Shown one piece after another: positions 34,132-46,673 of a stretch of 64,000 bases of DNA; within the stretch, counting starts at the first letter, position 1; each line of letters starts with the position of its first letter. The stretch is taken from assembly GCA_038030265.1 (NCBI GenBank), contig CM075943.1, forward strand, positions 38,564,001 to 38,628,000, read 5' to 3'. The notes below the pieces were generated by a model. It was not told the DNA's origin and did not search any database. It saw nothing but the letters and a program-made list of their open reading frames with translations. This DNA comes from Corythucha ciliata (lineage: Eukaryota > Arthropoda > Insecta > Hemiptera > Tingidae). The position numbers were made by a program, and so were the translations under genes.

Positions 34132-34214
34132 AGTGTCGCCTAGACACGGATGGTATCTCCATAACGCTATGAAATTCTTTGAGCTGGGAAAAACCACCGC
34201 CACTGGATAGTGTG

Positions 34215-35307
34215 CCCATAACAGCTGCTGTGTTTGTTGTGCGCGAAGTTTGATTGTTTTCTAAGGTCACATTTCTTTTGAGTACACACATTGAGCACTC
34301 CAAGAGAGAAGTGGAATGATATCCATTGCGAGTTCCTTTCACAATTAACGCATCGCTGGTTTTCCTCAAGCAAACGGCCATAACTCCAACAATTTTCGTC
34401 GCACGTGATAATGAAGCACACCACTGAAATGGCACAAAATTGTTTTTTTATTATGTCTACGTGGTTTTGGAATCAGCTTGAGTTAAAGGCCCTTAATACT
34501 GGGCTGAATTTCCAAGTTGTCCTCTTTTTCCACCAAACAAGGGTTTTCTAACAGCTTTAATTTCGCACACAGCATTATCAAGATGAGTCGCTCTGCGGAA
34601 AAAACTTCTTCTTAAAAAAAGCTTTCCAATGACCTACGATGAAATGGACATTTCCACTGTAACAGCCAAGACATTTGGACAAAGGTTTGAAATTGTCAAG
34701 TGTAATCGCAAAATAAGGCTGTTGTAGCCACTGGAAATAAAAGAGAACTATCGTCTTATTGGTGGATGATTAAATCCAAATCGCTAAATTGGTCTCAGAA
34801 AATTATAAAAATACGAATGCAGTGAATTCTTCACTCATACACCCCCCCCCCCCCGTCATAGGGCCCACACAAAACACAATAGGTATTTCAATTTATTTAT
34901 TTATTTTTTTCTGTATCATTCGTGTTTCATAAGAATGCTCGATGTGCTACGTGAGTGAAACTAAAGCTGTTGGAAAAAACGTGTTTGATGGTAAAATAGG
35001 ACAACTTGGGAATTCAGCTCAGCATTAACGGCTTTCAACTCAAGCTGATTCCAAAACCATGTAGACATAATAAAAAGACAATTTTGGGCCCTTTTCAGTG
35101 GCGTGCTACAATATTACGTGCGACGAAAATTGTGAGAGTTATTGCAGTTTGTTTGAGGAAAACCAGCGATGCGTTGAAAAAGCGGAAAAGTGCGTTTTTG
35201 TCGGAAACGGTTGATATTCGGACCATGGTATATTTGGTCATTTTTTGACGTAAATATGGTCTAGAATCACCTGCTTTATTTGTGCTACGTGGACCAAGTA
35301 CACCCGG
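34215..35307. mobile_element. Foldback element of the CAGGGTG superfamily (element G)
   Basis: Left arm about 34345-34535 is complementary to about 34980-35175 (AACGCATCGCTGGTTTTCCT; ACAATTTTCGTCGCACGT). The right end reads, on the minus strand from 35307, CCGGGTGTAC, with ATGGTCCGA at 82, TTTCCGACA around 101-109 and TGAAAAGGGC with its G at 212. The outer left arm is strongly diverged, so the left limit is approximate. The loop (34540-34970) includes a C-run. Frames at 34130-34435 and 35006-35355 are arm translations. Confidence 0.75.
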
Positions 35308-36590
35308 TATAGGTCTCACATCAATCAAATCATGTGTTTTTCTAGAGTGCAGCAAAGAGACAGACCTCTTTTCTCACGACTTGGCGTGAAAGTCGTAGTT
35401 TTCTGCGCACACATATTCTTCTGCCGATAAATCACCAATGGGGAACTTGCACATTTTTCAATCACTGGTGTTTCTTGAAGAGGGTGCTTTCAACAAGACA
35501 ATTGCCCACATTAAACATTGAAATCAATCAAGGGTTTTTTCAGGCGAATTTTTTAAAATGTTGAGTGGGGGTTTGATTGCGTCAAAGGGCAGCTAATGAA
35601 ATGGATGGTGTTAGGAAGAGGGGGGAATACGCGTTTTCTGGGGTTTAATTTTTCTTGTTATTTGTAAACAAAACCTATTAGAGTTTCCTCAAATGCTTCA
35701 AAACTGCACATTGACGTCATTTTTCCCTCGTACCATCCATCCCCTCCTGAAGAACTTTGAAATTTATTTAAAAATCACCAGAATCACCAATCGGTCAGGA
35801 ACTACTGTTAATATCCTTGTCCGCATGTGTCAATTCACCGGTATACTTTTACCCCAAATCGGGCATTCATGCAAGTTTTCCATTAACAGTCGAGAAATAA
35901 TGAATCGTAATCGTAGTTTCAAGGGATAGTTTTGATCAATAGTCATTTTTACAGTCATTATCCAAAGCACTAACAGCGCTAGCTAATTCGACGTACACTG
36001 CCCAAATTTCGAATTTATCGGTAGAAACAGTACAATTGTCGAATAGTCAATAATTATTATCTACCGTAAAAATTATCAGGTTTGGTATGACAGTCTAATT
36101 TTCCGACGTGTACTCAGTCAAAGAAAAATAATTCTTTCTGACGGCAACTTGATCGTTTCCTTGGGCTTGTATTCCAGGCGTTATGCTTTCGCCTAAAATC
36201 TATATCTCGGGAAAATGACTGACACAATAATAATGTCAACTTATTTATTGCACTCCTATTTCGTATACATTACAACTTGCAGAGAAATTGGTACGTTTCT
36301 GATTTCAATTAGAGCATCACTAGACACTGGCTGAGGCATTATCGTTATCAGAACACACTTCACTTGTAATAAACTCGCGGGGTCAAGGGCACTTCTTCTG
36401 ACAGTTCTGACTTCTGACTCAAAAAGATACCTAGATGCGAAAATGTTCAAATATCAGGGCTTCAAGTAAGAAGTTAGGAAAACGAATTCTGGTGTATAGT
36501 TTTTGTACTAAAATTTCCCATTTTAATTTTTTCCCCGCGCCATCTCTTGTCTCAGGGTGATTTTCAAAGCTTCACCGTCAACAGCCTTAA

Positions 36591-38904
36591 CAAAAAGATG
36601 AAACACCCAATAAAACTTGTAAGAAGTAAGAGAGTAAATGGACGGTATGTGTATTACGATTTTCCTTCCTGAAAAAGCTTATATAAATGGAGAATGTGAG
36701 TTGTGGGTGGATTTTAAAGATCTCTTCAATTTTCCAATACTTGTCACTGTCACAATCTAAAGGAGTGCAACATAATACCCCAAAGCGGAAGAATTGGAAC
36801 GGAGAAATGTACATAATTTATTTTCTCATAAGGATTAAGCCCACGTGCCGGTAATGTAAGGTAGAGATGCACGTGTTGATAATAGCGAGGAGGTTGAGAA
36901 ATGTTTGGCCGCAACTCCCCTCAACCTAGGCTTTTGTTTACCCCTCCCTCTTCTCTTTTACTTTAATTTCAAAGCCCCCCCCCCTCCATCATTATTCTCC
37001 ATTCACCTACCATCCCACGAACATGTCAAGTATCGGGAAAGGACCCGTTGTAACCAGCTCAAAATACCGCAAACCCTATAGATTGGGGCACCCCCTCCCA
37101 TCATACGCCTTATAGACGTGCCTGTCATGGCCTTCTAATTTGACGTGTATCTTTTATAAAACCTTGTTCTCAAACCTAACGTTATATCTCCTCCGCTTCT
37201 CTCCCCACCCACCCCATTAACTTGCTTTTAACTAAGGGATCTCCAAGGCAAAGAGAGAAGGCTTTAAGGGTCCGACGCGAGTAAACATTGGCATAATTTG
37301 CTCTTTGAATGCCGTGCCTCCTCACCCTACCGCACCAAGGTCTTTTAACGATGTTCAAACTTTGTTTCGACTGGAAACATTGGATCAATGCAAAGATGAA
37401 TGGGCCCGAACAGTCGGGTCATTTTTAATATTGTAGGACACTATTTACATATTATTTGTGTCCAACACTCAATAATAATAATTCTTGATCAAATCTAAGT
37501 GACATCCCGATACACACTTCTCTAACACCCCCTCATGGTGTCGCCCCACCCCTCACCCGCTGGTATCTCTCTGAAAACGATCAAAGAGAGCAATCACTTC
37601 CGCCACTTAACCCTCAGCCTGTCTTGATACGACTCAATCAAATTGACGTGTATTAGTGATGATAGGGGATTTGTTGATTTGATGAGCGCGGTGGAGGGGG
37701 TAACCTCGGAGCACACGTTTCAAACTGCGACTAAACTTGAAGGATGCCAATCTGGTTGGTTCAGAGGGTTATAATTATCAGTGATAGGATCTGTGCGAAC
37801 AAGCGAAAAGAACTGTAATGGGATGTTTTCCCACTCTGTGTGGATGAAAAGGGGAGGGATAAAAAAAAAGACATCTTTTCGGTTTCGGCTTGTTTCCAGT
37901 TGTTGACTCCCCTCCTTCTCCAACAACCATTGTATCGCATTCTCACATTAACAATTTTGTCGACAAAAACATAATTCATGAAACCTACAACACATAACAC
38001 TCTCCCTTTTCCTACACAACAAACAATTTCCAGTTTAATCGAGCGTGACGTCATTCTTGGTCCAGTGACCTTTGCGTTCCCTTGAACCTCTCCCTTTTTC
38101 CGTTTAAAGCTTCCTTTTGCACACTTGGAAATAGGGCGTGACGAAGGTTTCGGGGTAGGAGGACGAGTCTACACAAGGGGGAAAGGGGGAAAAGGATACC
38201 CTGAGTCAGGCCTTAGCGCAGCACCTCGCCCTGTTCTTTCTCACTTCGCTCAAGACCCGCCACTGGAGGGGCTTCGTTTCATCCTTCGTGACAATGTTAA
38301 AAGGAATTTCTGATTCAGCGAGAGGAGCCTACGAAGCAAACTCCCCCAAAGATATCGGAACAATTTAAATGGAGGTTGTTGTTAAATGTAAACCTTGTTT
38401 CAGTGGACGGAAAGTAAACGAGGTTGAAGAGAATAGAACATAGCCCGTTTAGTCTGTCTGTTCTAACTAAAGCCGAAATAGAGCTTAATTGACTAGTTCG
38501 GATCTTGTATAGTCTCTATGTAAGTAAACTGGTTGTTTCCCGGAATAGAATATCGAGTATGTAAGCACTAAAAATTATGAAAAGAAGATGCTATGTCCGG
38601 GTTTTCATTAAATAAATTAAATTAAATTGGAATTCTCCGAAAAATGAAGGCAGCCCCATCACCATTAAAGTTTCTGGGAAAAATGATGGCGAGTCACAAA
38701 TCAAATAATGCTGGACTTTAATCTTCCTTGGTCTTCCAGAGAAAACCAATTTAATTCAATTTTAATAAATTAAGAACATATTTTGAACAAATATTTTACA
38801 TTATTCGAGCCATCGCACATGCTGACGCCTTCTTTAATTCTGAATGAGATGTTGCGGAGTTGCTGAACAATGAGCCTCGTGTTCATTCAGTGGCTAAACA
38901 GACG
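36591..38904. other. Spacer, no gene recognised
   Basis: Run-rich texture with C-rich stretches (36975-36986). Frames of 62-97 codons show no motif. Confidence 0.4.
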
Positions 38905-39215
38905 ATGTGGTCAATAAACAAGTTTTGGAGGTTAACAACCGAATAATTCATTAGCCAGGGCTTGAAGTAATCACGAAAATGTAGAGACTCATCAGGGCCA
39001 ATGCGGCATGATACGGCCAGTTCCGGGGTTGAATAGATACAAAATTTGCCAGCGGTGGCCAAAATGTCGGGATTCGTTAAATAAATAGCCGCAAAATTGC
39101 AAGTTTCTGGGCTAAGTATCCATAAGGTGCAAGTTTGAGACTAAGTAGTCTAGAAACTGCACGTTTACGTCAGTCACAGAATCTCCATTTCAGGAGGCCA
39201 GCGAAATTTTAAAAA
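38905..39215. repeat. Type 1 degenerate array, left of element A
   Basis: GTCAATAAACAAGTTTTGGAGG and following units parallel 970-1200. AAATAGCCGCAAAATTGCAAG marks a clear unit near 39085. Element A is inserted in this array; it resumes after 40701. Confidence 0.7.
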
Positions 39216-39217
39216 TA

Positions 39218-40699
39218 CAGGGTGGAAGGGTTTAAGTGTAAAGAAAAAAATTTGATAAAATTAGACCTCATTTGCGATCGAAAACACCCCATAACCCATG
39301 GTCCGAAAATAAAAACCCTTCAAGATATGATTTTTCTAGCATCTTTTTAGGATAACATCAATATCCTGGACAAAATGCGAGTAACTCGCTTCCCAGCTGA
39401 CATTCTACAAATTTTGACGATGGATTTCGGAAGAGCACACACTTTCCTGTCAGGACTATCTATTTCCGTCAAAAAATAACTGTTTCTGTGCCCTCAGCAG
39501 CTCCTCAAAGTTTTGCGAAACAGCAATTTCTATTTTATCAATGAAAGTCAATCAGCACTTGTCCATACTAAATCTCCGCCTATCGACTTTCGATGGATCA
39601 GAAAAACTTCTTCAACGTGTCCCTTTCAAAATTACTCATGAGCATTTGTTTAATTAATTGGCGATTTTTCGGCAGAAATGACAGTTTTTATAGAAAAAAG
39701 AGTGATTTTTCTATTCATAATCGCTTGTTTTGACCTGTAAATTTAAGCAATCCCTGCGAATTTCAACATGCTCAGCGTCATGAAAACCTCACCCGATGTG
39801 GTTCATTAAATGTAACTGACTGTGAAATTTCTACCAGAGTACCAATCAAATGTCGCTCCGGCAGCTGGCTGTCGAATAAAGTGTATTTCTCTTCTACGAA
39901 GTTCGACGTTTTCAGTTAATTTGCGATTATGCGACAAAAATTACCACTTGGTGTGACTACTTACTTTTATTTAATAATTTCTGCCAAATAATCGCTAATT
40001 TACTGAAATTCGTAGTAGTGAAATGCACTCTATTCGACAGCGACGACAGCCAGCTGCCGAAACGATATTTTTTGATGCTTAGGTGAGCGTTAACTTTTCA
40101 GTTACAGTCCAAGGACCGCTTCGGATGATGTTAGAATTATTTTTCGCACGTTGAAATTCGCAAGGATTGCTTAAATTTACAGGTCAAAACAAGCGATTTT
40201 GAATAGAAAAATCACTCTTTTTTCTATAAAAACTGTCATTTCTGCCGAAAAATCGCCATTTAATTAAACAAATGCTCTTGAGTAATTTTGAAAGGGGCAC
40301 GTTGAAGAAGTTTTTCTGATCCATCGAAAGTCGATAGGCGGAGATTTAGTATGGACAAGTGGTGATTGACTTTCAATGAAAAAATAAAAATTCCTGTTTC
40401 GCAAAACTTTGAGGAGCTGCCGAGGACACGGAAACAGTCATTTTTTGACGAAAATAGATATTCCTGACAGGAAAGAGTGTGCTCTTCCCAAATCCGTCGA
40501 CCAAATTTGTAGAATGTCAGCTGGGAAGCGAGTTACTCGCATTTTGTCCAGGATATTGATGTTATACTAAAAAGATGCTAGAAAAATCATATCTCGAAGG
40601 GTCTTGATTTTCGGACCATGGGTTATGGGGTGTTTTCGATCGTAAATGAGGTCTAATTTTACCCAATTTTTTTCTATACACTTGAACCCTTCCACCCTG
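39218..40699. mobile_element. 1482-bp foldback element A, CAGGGTGG ends, TA flanks
   Basis: Two long complementary arms (about 39218-39775 and 40130-40699) end in CAGGGTGGAAGGGTT and its complement, each flanked by TA (39216-39217, 40700-40701). On both arms ATGGTCCG starts at position 81, the AAGATA/GAGATA hexamer is at 105-110, and GGAAGAGC starts at 212. A second palindrome lies inside at 39853-40065, bounded by GTCGCTCCGGCAGCTGG. No coding capacity is recognised. Transcribed, it would form a hairpin of over 500 bp. The same-size relative is at 57634-59123. Confidence 0.95.
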
Positions 40700-40702
40700 T
40701 AT

Positions 40703-41860
40703 AATTTTGCTTTTGAATGTAATACGAATACATGTTATTGAACGACGTAGCAGATAAGTCATTCAATAAACATATGTACTATGTGTCTGAGAAGCCGCTG
40801 AATTTCAACACTGGAGCTGGTCGGTGTTGAAAATCGGATGGAACTAGCACGTTTCTGTTGTATTTATATTCGTGAAATGGCAAGTTCCAAGTCCCAATTT
40901 TTTCAGTGCGCAAGGTTTCCAATCTAGCCAATCTCAAGACCTAAGTTCGATGAATAGCCGCGAAATCACATTGAACTGTGAGTTTTGGGTGTAAGGTTTT
41001 CAAAAATTACATGTTTCGGGTTTTTTTTAATTCGACGGCTGTGAAACTAAGCTTGCAGTAGTACCCCGCCGCGTAATTCGAATTTCTCTGGTTGAAAATT
41101 CGTGAAATCGCTATTTTCTTATATTTATTTCCGCAAAATTGCAAGTTTTCCCTCGAAATAACGTCACATCTGAGCTATGAAATCCGCGAAATTGCCAATG
41201 TCGGATCGGAACATACACGTGATATTCCTGGGAACACTGAAATCTTACAGAATAGGCCCCCTGGTCTTTATTTTTGTGAAATTGCAAGTTTCTGTGCCAT
41301 TTTTCTTGCGACCGTCGAACCCGAGCAGGCGACCCAGGCCGGAGATGGCGCCTATAGTCTGACGAATAATTCAGAGCTAAAGATATCCGCGAATTGGAAA
41401 TTCACTGGTCGAAAATTCCCGAAAACGAAAGTTCTCACAATATTGCAAGTTTCGAGCCCTGTTTCTTAGAGCAGTGGCGGTTCTTGGGGTTCTGGCCAGG
41501 GTCGGCGAAAATATTCCCCCCCCCCCTCATTCACATCTCCTTCACTGCACATCCTTTATGTGAACTACAATAATGTGTATGCAGTACTTAGCAAGTAACC
41601 TTGGTTAAGCCAGTTTATTGTGATTTGTACCATGAAGAATTAAAGGAACGATAAAACGTCTTACCAGATTTCTTACGAGATTCCGAGTTGCAGGTTTTTA
41701 TTTTCGCGGATTTTTTGTAATAATTTCCTCGAATTTCCAAGTTTCTTGGGTATAATTACTATAAGCGAAATTAGTAGTTTCTGGTCCTTAATTCCCCAAA
41801 TTGCAGGTTTCTGGTCTGTGCTTTTGCGAAGTATCAAGTATTTGGCCCTTTTGTTATATG
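40703..41860. repeat. Type 1 degenerate array, right of element A
   Basis: Units run at about 40850-41470 (AAATTGCAAGTTTTCCCTCG, AAATTGCAAGTTTCTGTGCC) and 41680-41860. A CAGTGGCGGTTCTTGGGG phrase at 41473 and a C-run at 41515-41527 separate them; this phrase resembles hAT-type termini but no partner is found. The 125-codon frame 41092-41469 translates the array. Confidence 0.65.
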
Positions 41861-42021
41861 GGGTGGGCTATGTGATTGCAACATTATAGATAAATATTTG
41901 TGAGTTTGCCTATTCCCCCAGAGTAGCCGGTCCTAAAAGCGTCCATAAGGCCTTGAATCACTCTGACATACCATGAGCGGGAGGTTTGAGTGAAGTGAAA
42001 CCGCCTCCACTTCTCAAGTAA

Positions 42022-42096
42022 GCATGGTCACAGACTCAACAACCGTGTAGGTCAGCATAATTCGAAAATCTTTGAAAAATGACAGAAAACGCTCAG
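42022..42096. repeat. Third copy of the 24671/24821 repeat
   Basis: GCATGGTCACAGACTCA through CTTTGAAAAATGACAGAAAACGCTCA aligns with 24671-24748. The LINE tail begins 22 bases later. Confidence 0.6.
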
Positions 42097-42116
42097 CCAG
42101 GACGTGATCGTCTGCA

Positions 42117-42118
<2 letters not shown>

Positions 42119-42163
<45 letters not shown>

Positions 42164-43024
42164 ATAAGCATTTGCTATTGCAAGAGTTGGCCTTCATTAT
42201 TTACACTTTTAGATTATAAATTCGTCAAAAATCACAAGTTCAGTTACACACCTTATTGAAAATTAAAATTCATTTCTAGTTCTAATTTGCAGTGACCGTA
42301 CCTAAAAACATAAAGTAATCTAAAGTCAGATAAAAACACAAGAAAAATGCGTAAATTAAAAGAAACCTTCATTAATTATAAAAGCACGCATTCTTAGCGC
42401 CCTGGTAAGAAAGCTCGATAACAACCTGACCTTTTGGCAGCCGTCCGCGCACATAACCAACAGAAACTGCTCCATGGACAGTATATCATCACCGAGTAAG
42501 GCCATTCTCTCCCCTTTAAACACTGGACATTGAGCTACTAGATGGAAAATGGTATCCGGCTCCGCCCAATTGCAAAGCGGGCAGGGCTCCGACCAGTCAA
42601 ATTGAGCTTTACAATTTTGAGTGCTTACAAAAGATCTAGCTTCCCCGCCGAGCCTAACCTGACCCAACAGCCGCTTCACATGAAGGGACACTGAAATCTG
42701 AGGTACTCCGCACTCTTCAAGGTATTACTTTGAAGTAGCCCATAGTATCCATTAAACCGAGATTCAGTCACTTTAACCATATCACTATTAACTGTCTCTT
42801 CCTGTATCCGGTTTATAACTTCTCCGACTTGCACTCTCTCTACAACGTCGGAATATCGCAATCCCCTTACTTCCGCACAGTACAGAGCAGTTGCAGAAAA
42901 GACCGCCTTAAACAGTTTGGCCCATGAATCCGGTGTGCATATCCCACCCCCCTTGATAACACCAAGAGTCGGTCTGCACTTGTCTGCTAATCGTTGTCTG
43001 AGGGACTCAGTGGACTTGAACCTA
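42119..43024 (-). mobile_element. 5'-truncated non-LTR retrotransposon (LINE)
   Basis: On the minus strand the order is the end of a pol-like frame, a ~190-base 3' UTR, and a 43-base poly(A) (T-run 42119-42161). Only the C-terminal part of the frame is present; it starts abruptly near 43024, the usual 5' truncation. I cannot find a clear target-site duplication. A 43-base uninterrupted tail suggests a fairly young insertion. Confidence 0.85.
42356..43022 (-). pseudogene. C-terminal end of LINE ORF2 with CCHC finger, one frameshift
   Basis: Reads from FKSTESLRQRLADKCRPTLG through ALYCAEVRGLRY, the stretch following the RT domain in many LINE proteins, to a stop at 42681-42683. In an overlapping frame (42356-42691) it continues with KRLLGQVRLGGEARSF and CPLCNWAEPDTIFHLVAQC, a C-x2-C-x9-H-x4-C knuckle, then about 50 residues to a stop. 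The two frames overlap near 42685, so one indel separates them. RT and endonuclease are missing. The clade (I, Jockey, R1-like) cannot be fixed from this portion. Confidence 0.85.
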
Positions 43025-46000
43025 AATTAATATCTATTATTAATATCATATGCCTGCATGGAGGGCCCACTGACAATATCGCTCACGAAATTCAAATTTT
43101 TGACTAAGAAACGAATGATTTTGGCCAGATTTTTCCAGCAGTAGAGAACTCAAAAACTGATCATTCCACCGTCGATACTTTAAATTATTTAAAATCAATG
43201 TCAAAAATGTTGATTCAGTCAGAACAGGGTGGATAATGACCGTGGGGGGCGTAAGTTGTGCATCCGACCTAGTAACGGCGCTGTTCGAACCCATTCTTGC
43301 TCTAAAAGGTGATGTACTTGGGTTATTTTTTGTATTCAATAACGAGGTAACGAAGCAGTGTAGGTATAATCTGTGAGGTTCACCGGGATTGCATTGTTTA
43401 AGTAAACGCAGTCAACGGTTCGCCACTGCTATTCTGCCGGGCTATTCAGCTATTCTTAAGAGCATCACTCGCGTTAAATGTTCAAAAAACCATAAAATGT
43501 TCGTTAAATTTAGCTCAAATACTGAATCGTTTACGCTACGCTAAATACTACAAGAGGTGTCACAGATACAGAAAAAAGACGCAGGGCCGTGATGGATATA
43601 GTATTTGATACAGACTTTTCATCCAACTACGCAGACGGTCGTTTCCTAGTTCAGAAATTATTTTAAATTTTCTTCTATAAAGCCCCCCCCTCCCACCATT
43701 CCGATTTCCACCACCAATATACCGGGTTTAATACCCGAGAATAAATTTAGAATCAGTCGAGTGTAAGTTCTTTTTCACCGTCTACTCTCCTCATCCTCAT
43801 CCTCCGCATTTCTATATATTGCGTCATAAATTTAAAGGGAGAACGCAGTAAAATGTTTCGCCTTCTGTAATTAGCCTGGAAAACTTCTTCTCTACATAAT
43901 TGAATGAAATATTAAAAGTAATCATTTTTAATTCAGTTTCTTTTCATAATGGGACACAATAGATTTGTCTTGCATGGCCTTAAAAAAGTCTTAAGAATTT
44001 ATGGGAAAGATTTTAAAGAAATATGAAACCTTGGACGTAAATTAATATCTCCGACTTTCCTTCTTCCCTGCAATTTTTTTTTTTTTTTTCAATCTTGTTC
44101 CAAGCAGCTTGGGATTTAAGAACGGTTTGGCAAGGTTAGAAAGGGGGATAAGAAGGTTTTTTGCCGTAAGAAAAAAAACCTCAATTTTTCTCCATCGACC
44201 AGGATCGATTTCAAATAGGTAAAAGAATCGCAAAAGATGGATGCCCTTTTATTCGTTTTTCTCCCGGGCAATAAAAGTTGGTTTGAAAGTTCTTAGCACC
44301 CCCTTCCAAGAACCCTATACCACGTCTACTACCTTCTTTCTTATACCCTTCGCATCCTACCGGCAGTACAAAAAAAAAAAAAAAGTTCTTGTTGTCGGGG
44401 AGAACAAAGGCACTGATCCTCTTCCACTTTACTATAATGGAGAGAAAAAAGAAAAATAAATAAAATATGAGACATTGAGTAAACTATTAAAGGAAGGAGG
44501 GAAAACTTTTCTGGCTGCAAGAAAGAGATTTTTAAGTATTAACGGCATTAAGTATTAATTTCTTCAATTCAGTTCTTTCGTTCATATTCTACTTGCTTCC
44601 TTTTTTTTTATTGACACCTTTCAGATATTATTCTGAAAAGGAGAAACTAGCTTGAGAGGTAATTTACACGTGCTTTGAACCTCCCTTTAGGACAATCTGT
44701 CTGTACAGCTCAATGGGGAAGGATGAAAAGCTCCAGCGCGCGATAATTGCCTTGTAAATAAATACTCCAGGACTGACGGCCTATGGCTGGAGGGAGGATG
44801 GCTGCGAGAGTCAACCAATTAGACTAATGCATAACCAAACAGTGATCACCCACCCGTTTTCCAAGGCGCCGCAACTCTCTAAACAACGGTGGTGGTGGGC
44901 AGAGGGGAGAACGTATGCAATAACTTTAACTTCCATGAGATAGTACTAAAGGGTACAGAGAGAAGAAGGATAAGACTCTCTCACCCCTCTCCTCCTTTCC
45001 ACCATCATCGCCAACTTCCAATGCCTCCAGGGGTTGTGAGATGGTTTGAGTGGGTAATGAGCTGAGGGAGTCACACTACTCTCTTCAAGTTACTCTCGAC
45101 CAAGAGTAATTTTCTTGAGTGATACTCACTCGATCACTCGAGGGCATTAAAGTGACGGAAAAGGAAAGGAAAGGTATGTTGTCGAAGTGAAAAGAAGAGG
45201 GAAGGTTGTACTATATAAATGCAGCTATAAATGCAAGCTAGGATGACGACGAGCAACTCATTTTCTGCAGAAGGGTTGAATCCTCTTTGTTTTTATGCCT
45301 TTTTCTTGATGGAAGAGGTCTCTTCTAAATCGACCGTTGAGAGTCACTTTCTTCTCGAATAATCGAGAGGAGAACGCCTATTTCTCTAAGAATTATTCAG
45401 TGCAGCACATCTTAGCTTTCTTCGAGCACGCTAGCGCTCCTGTTCAATCCCAATAAAAAACACCATCGGGTGGCTAGTACATCCTACCATGTACTTTTTC
45501 GAGGTAAAAATCTCCTCCTCCCAATGTATACGATACATTTTCGTCCCACAATGCCCAATTATGGCTCTCTGCCCCTCACCAATTTTTATTATATAAAGAA
45601 AACTTTGACCTCGATTCAAAATAAATAGCGTGCCGCTCAATCTCTTCTTCTTCTTCTACCTTCCGTACGAACAACGAAAATTTGCAAGTTTGCCGCTTTT
45701 TTTTATTATTTCGTTATTATTGAAAAATGAAACATTCTCTCTTTCTTCAACGGAGAAAAAGTTTATTTTTACCTGGAAAGGCAAGTGCTGACAAATATCT
45801 GATTCTTCTCGCACAATTCAAAAAAGATTTTTTTCTCTTTCGTGAAAAATAATGAGCCTTCAGGAAGAAAGCTTTCTTTATAGCAAGGGACTTAAAAATA
45901 AGAGTAATGTGAGGTTCTTTACAATGGAAATACAATAGGAAGAATATAAAGAGGACTACTTATATTTTCCCATCTCAAAAATGACTTAAAAGAGAACATC

Positions 46001-46430
46001 AGGAAATATTTTTCTCTCTCTTTTTTTTTTACATTTCACTCCACTACTTGAGAAAGGTTTGATGGTGTTAGAAGGATAGAGGTTGGGGGTGATGCTGGAA
46101 GTAGACAAATAATGTCGCTGTACTGGCTGAATTCTAAAGTGCCGGCGGTGGGACGGGTCAAAATCGAGTTCTTCTTTGAAACCCAAAAAAGTGAACGCTT
46201 TTATAGTAATGGTACTTTCCCGACCTATGTACCCATTGGAAAATATGAACGAGAGACAGTACGGGAAATGTGATGACGACCGAAGCGCACATATCTCGGG
46301 TTGGTTCAGTGAATGTTTTTCTTATATCGTGCCTAGCACGTGAGTGGGCGATGGCAGGCCGGCCGGACCGCGGGCTATAAGACTGTGGGTGGAACCTGCG
46401 GGTTTTAGTTACTTTTGTTAAGTATATAAG
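43025..46430. other. Spacer, no gene recognised
   Basis: Long run-rich stretch (about 43720-46060) with several A/T runs (44078-44089, 44369-44383) and small GAGAGT/ACTCTC hairpins near 45095-45145. Nothing coding recognised. Confidence 0.4.
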
Positions 46431-46634
46431 ACACAAAAAATATAGTCATTCGTAGAGCCTAATTGGTGGCGTCTGCAGGGAGACTGGGCTAAAATACGTC
46501 TTTTATTGCCAAACCAGTCAGGTTCTCGGGGCTAAATTTTCAATTTTATGCGTCAGTATATGCCGAATTGTTAGTCTCCTGGCTTCTTTAACTAATCCCA
46601 GGGTATAACTAATAGTTTCAGGGAGTTATACCTG

Positions 46635-46673
<39 letters not shown>

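Larger units (their letters stand above)
31363..36586. mobile_element. Candidate 5.2-kb element bounded by TTAA and 14-bp inverted ends
   Basis: TTAA|GGCTGTTGACGGTG at 31359-31376 and CACCGTCAACAGCC|TTAA at 36573-36590 are exact inverted copies, each directly flanked by TTAA, the target of piggyBac-like elements. No transposase is recognised inside; the interior includes the inverted-repeat elements at 33593, 33886 and 34215. The two ends might instead belong to two separate short repeats in opposite orientation. Confidence 0.4.

Noticed and set aside
39218..40699. CRISPR-like or other regularly spaced array
   Set aside because: Repeats are inverted arms and no unit-spacer periodicity exists; the host appears eukaryotic.
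41092..41469. 125-codon frame with repeating residues
   Set aside because: Direct translation of the type 1 ~31-bp array.
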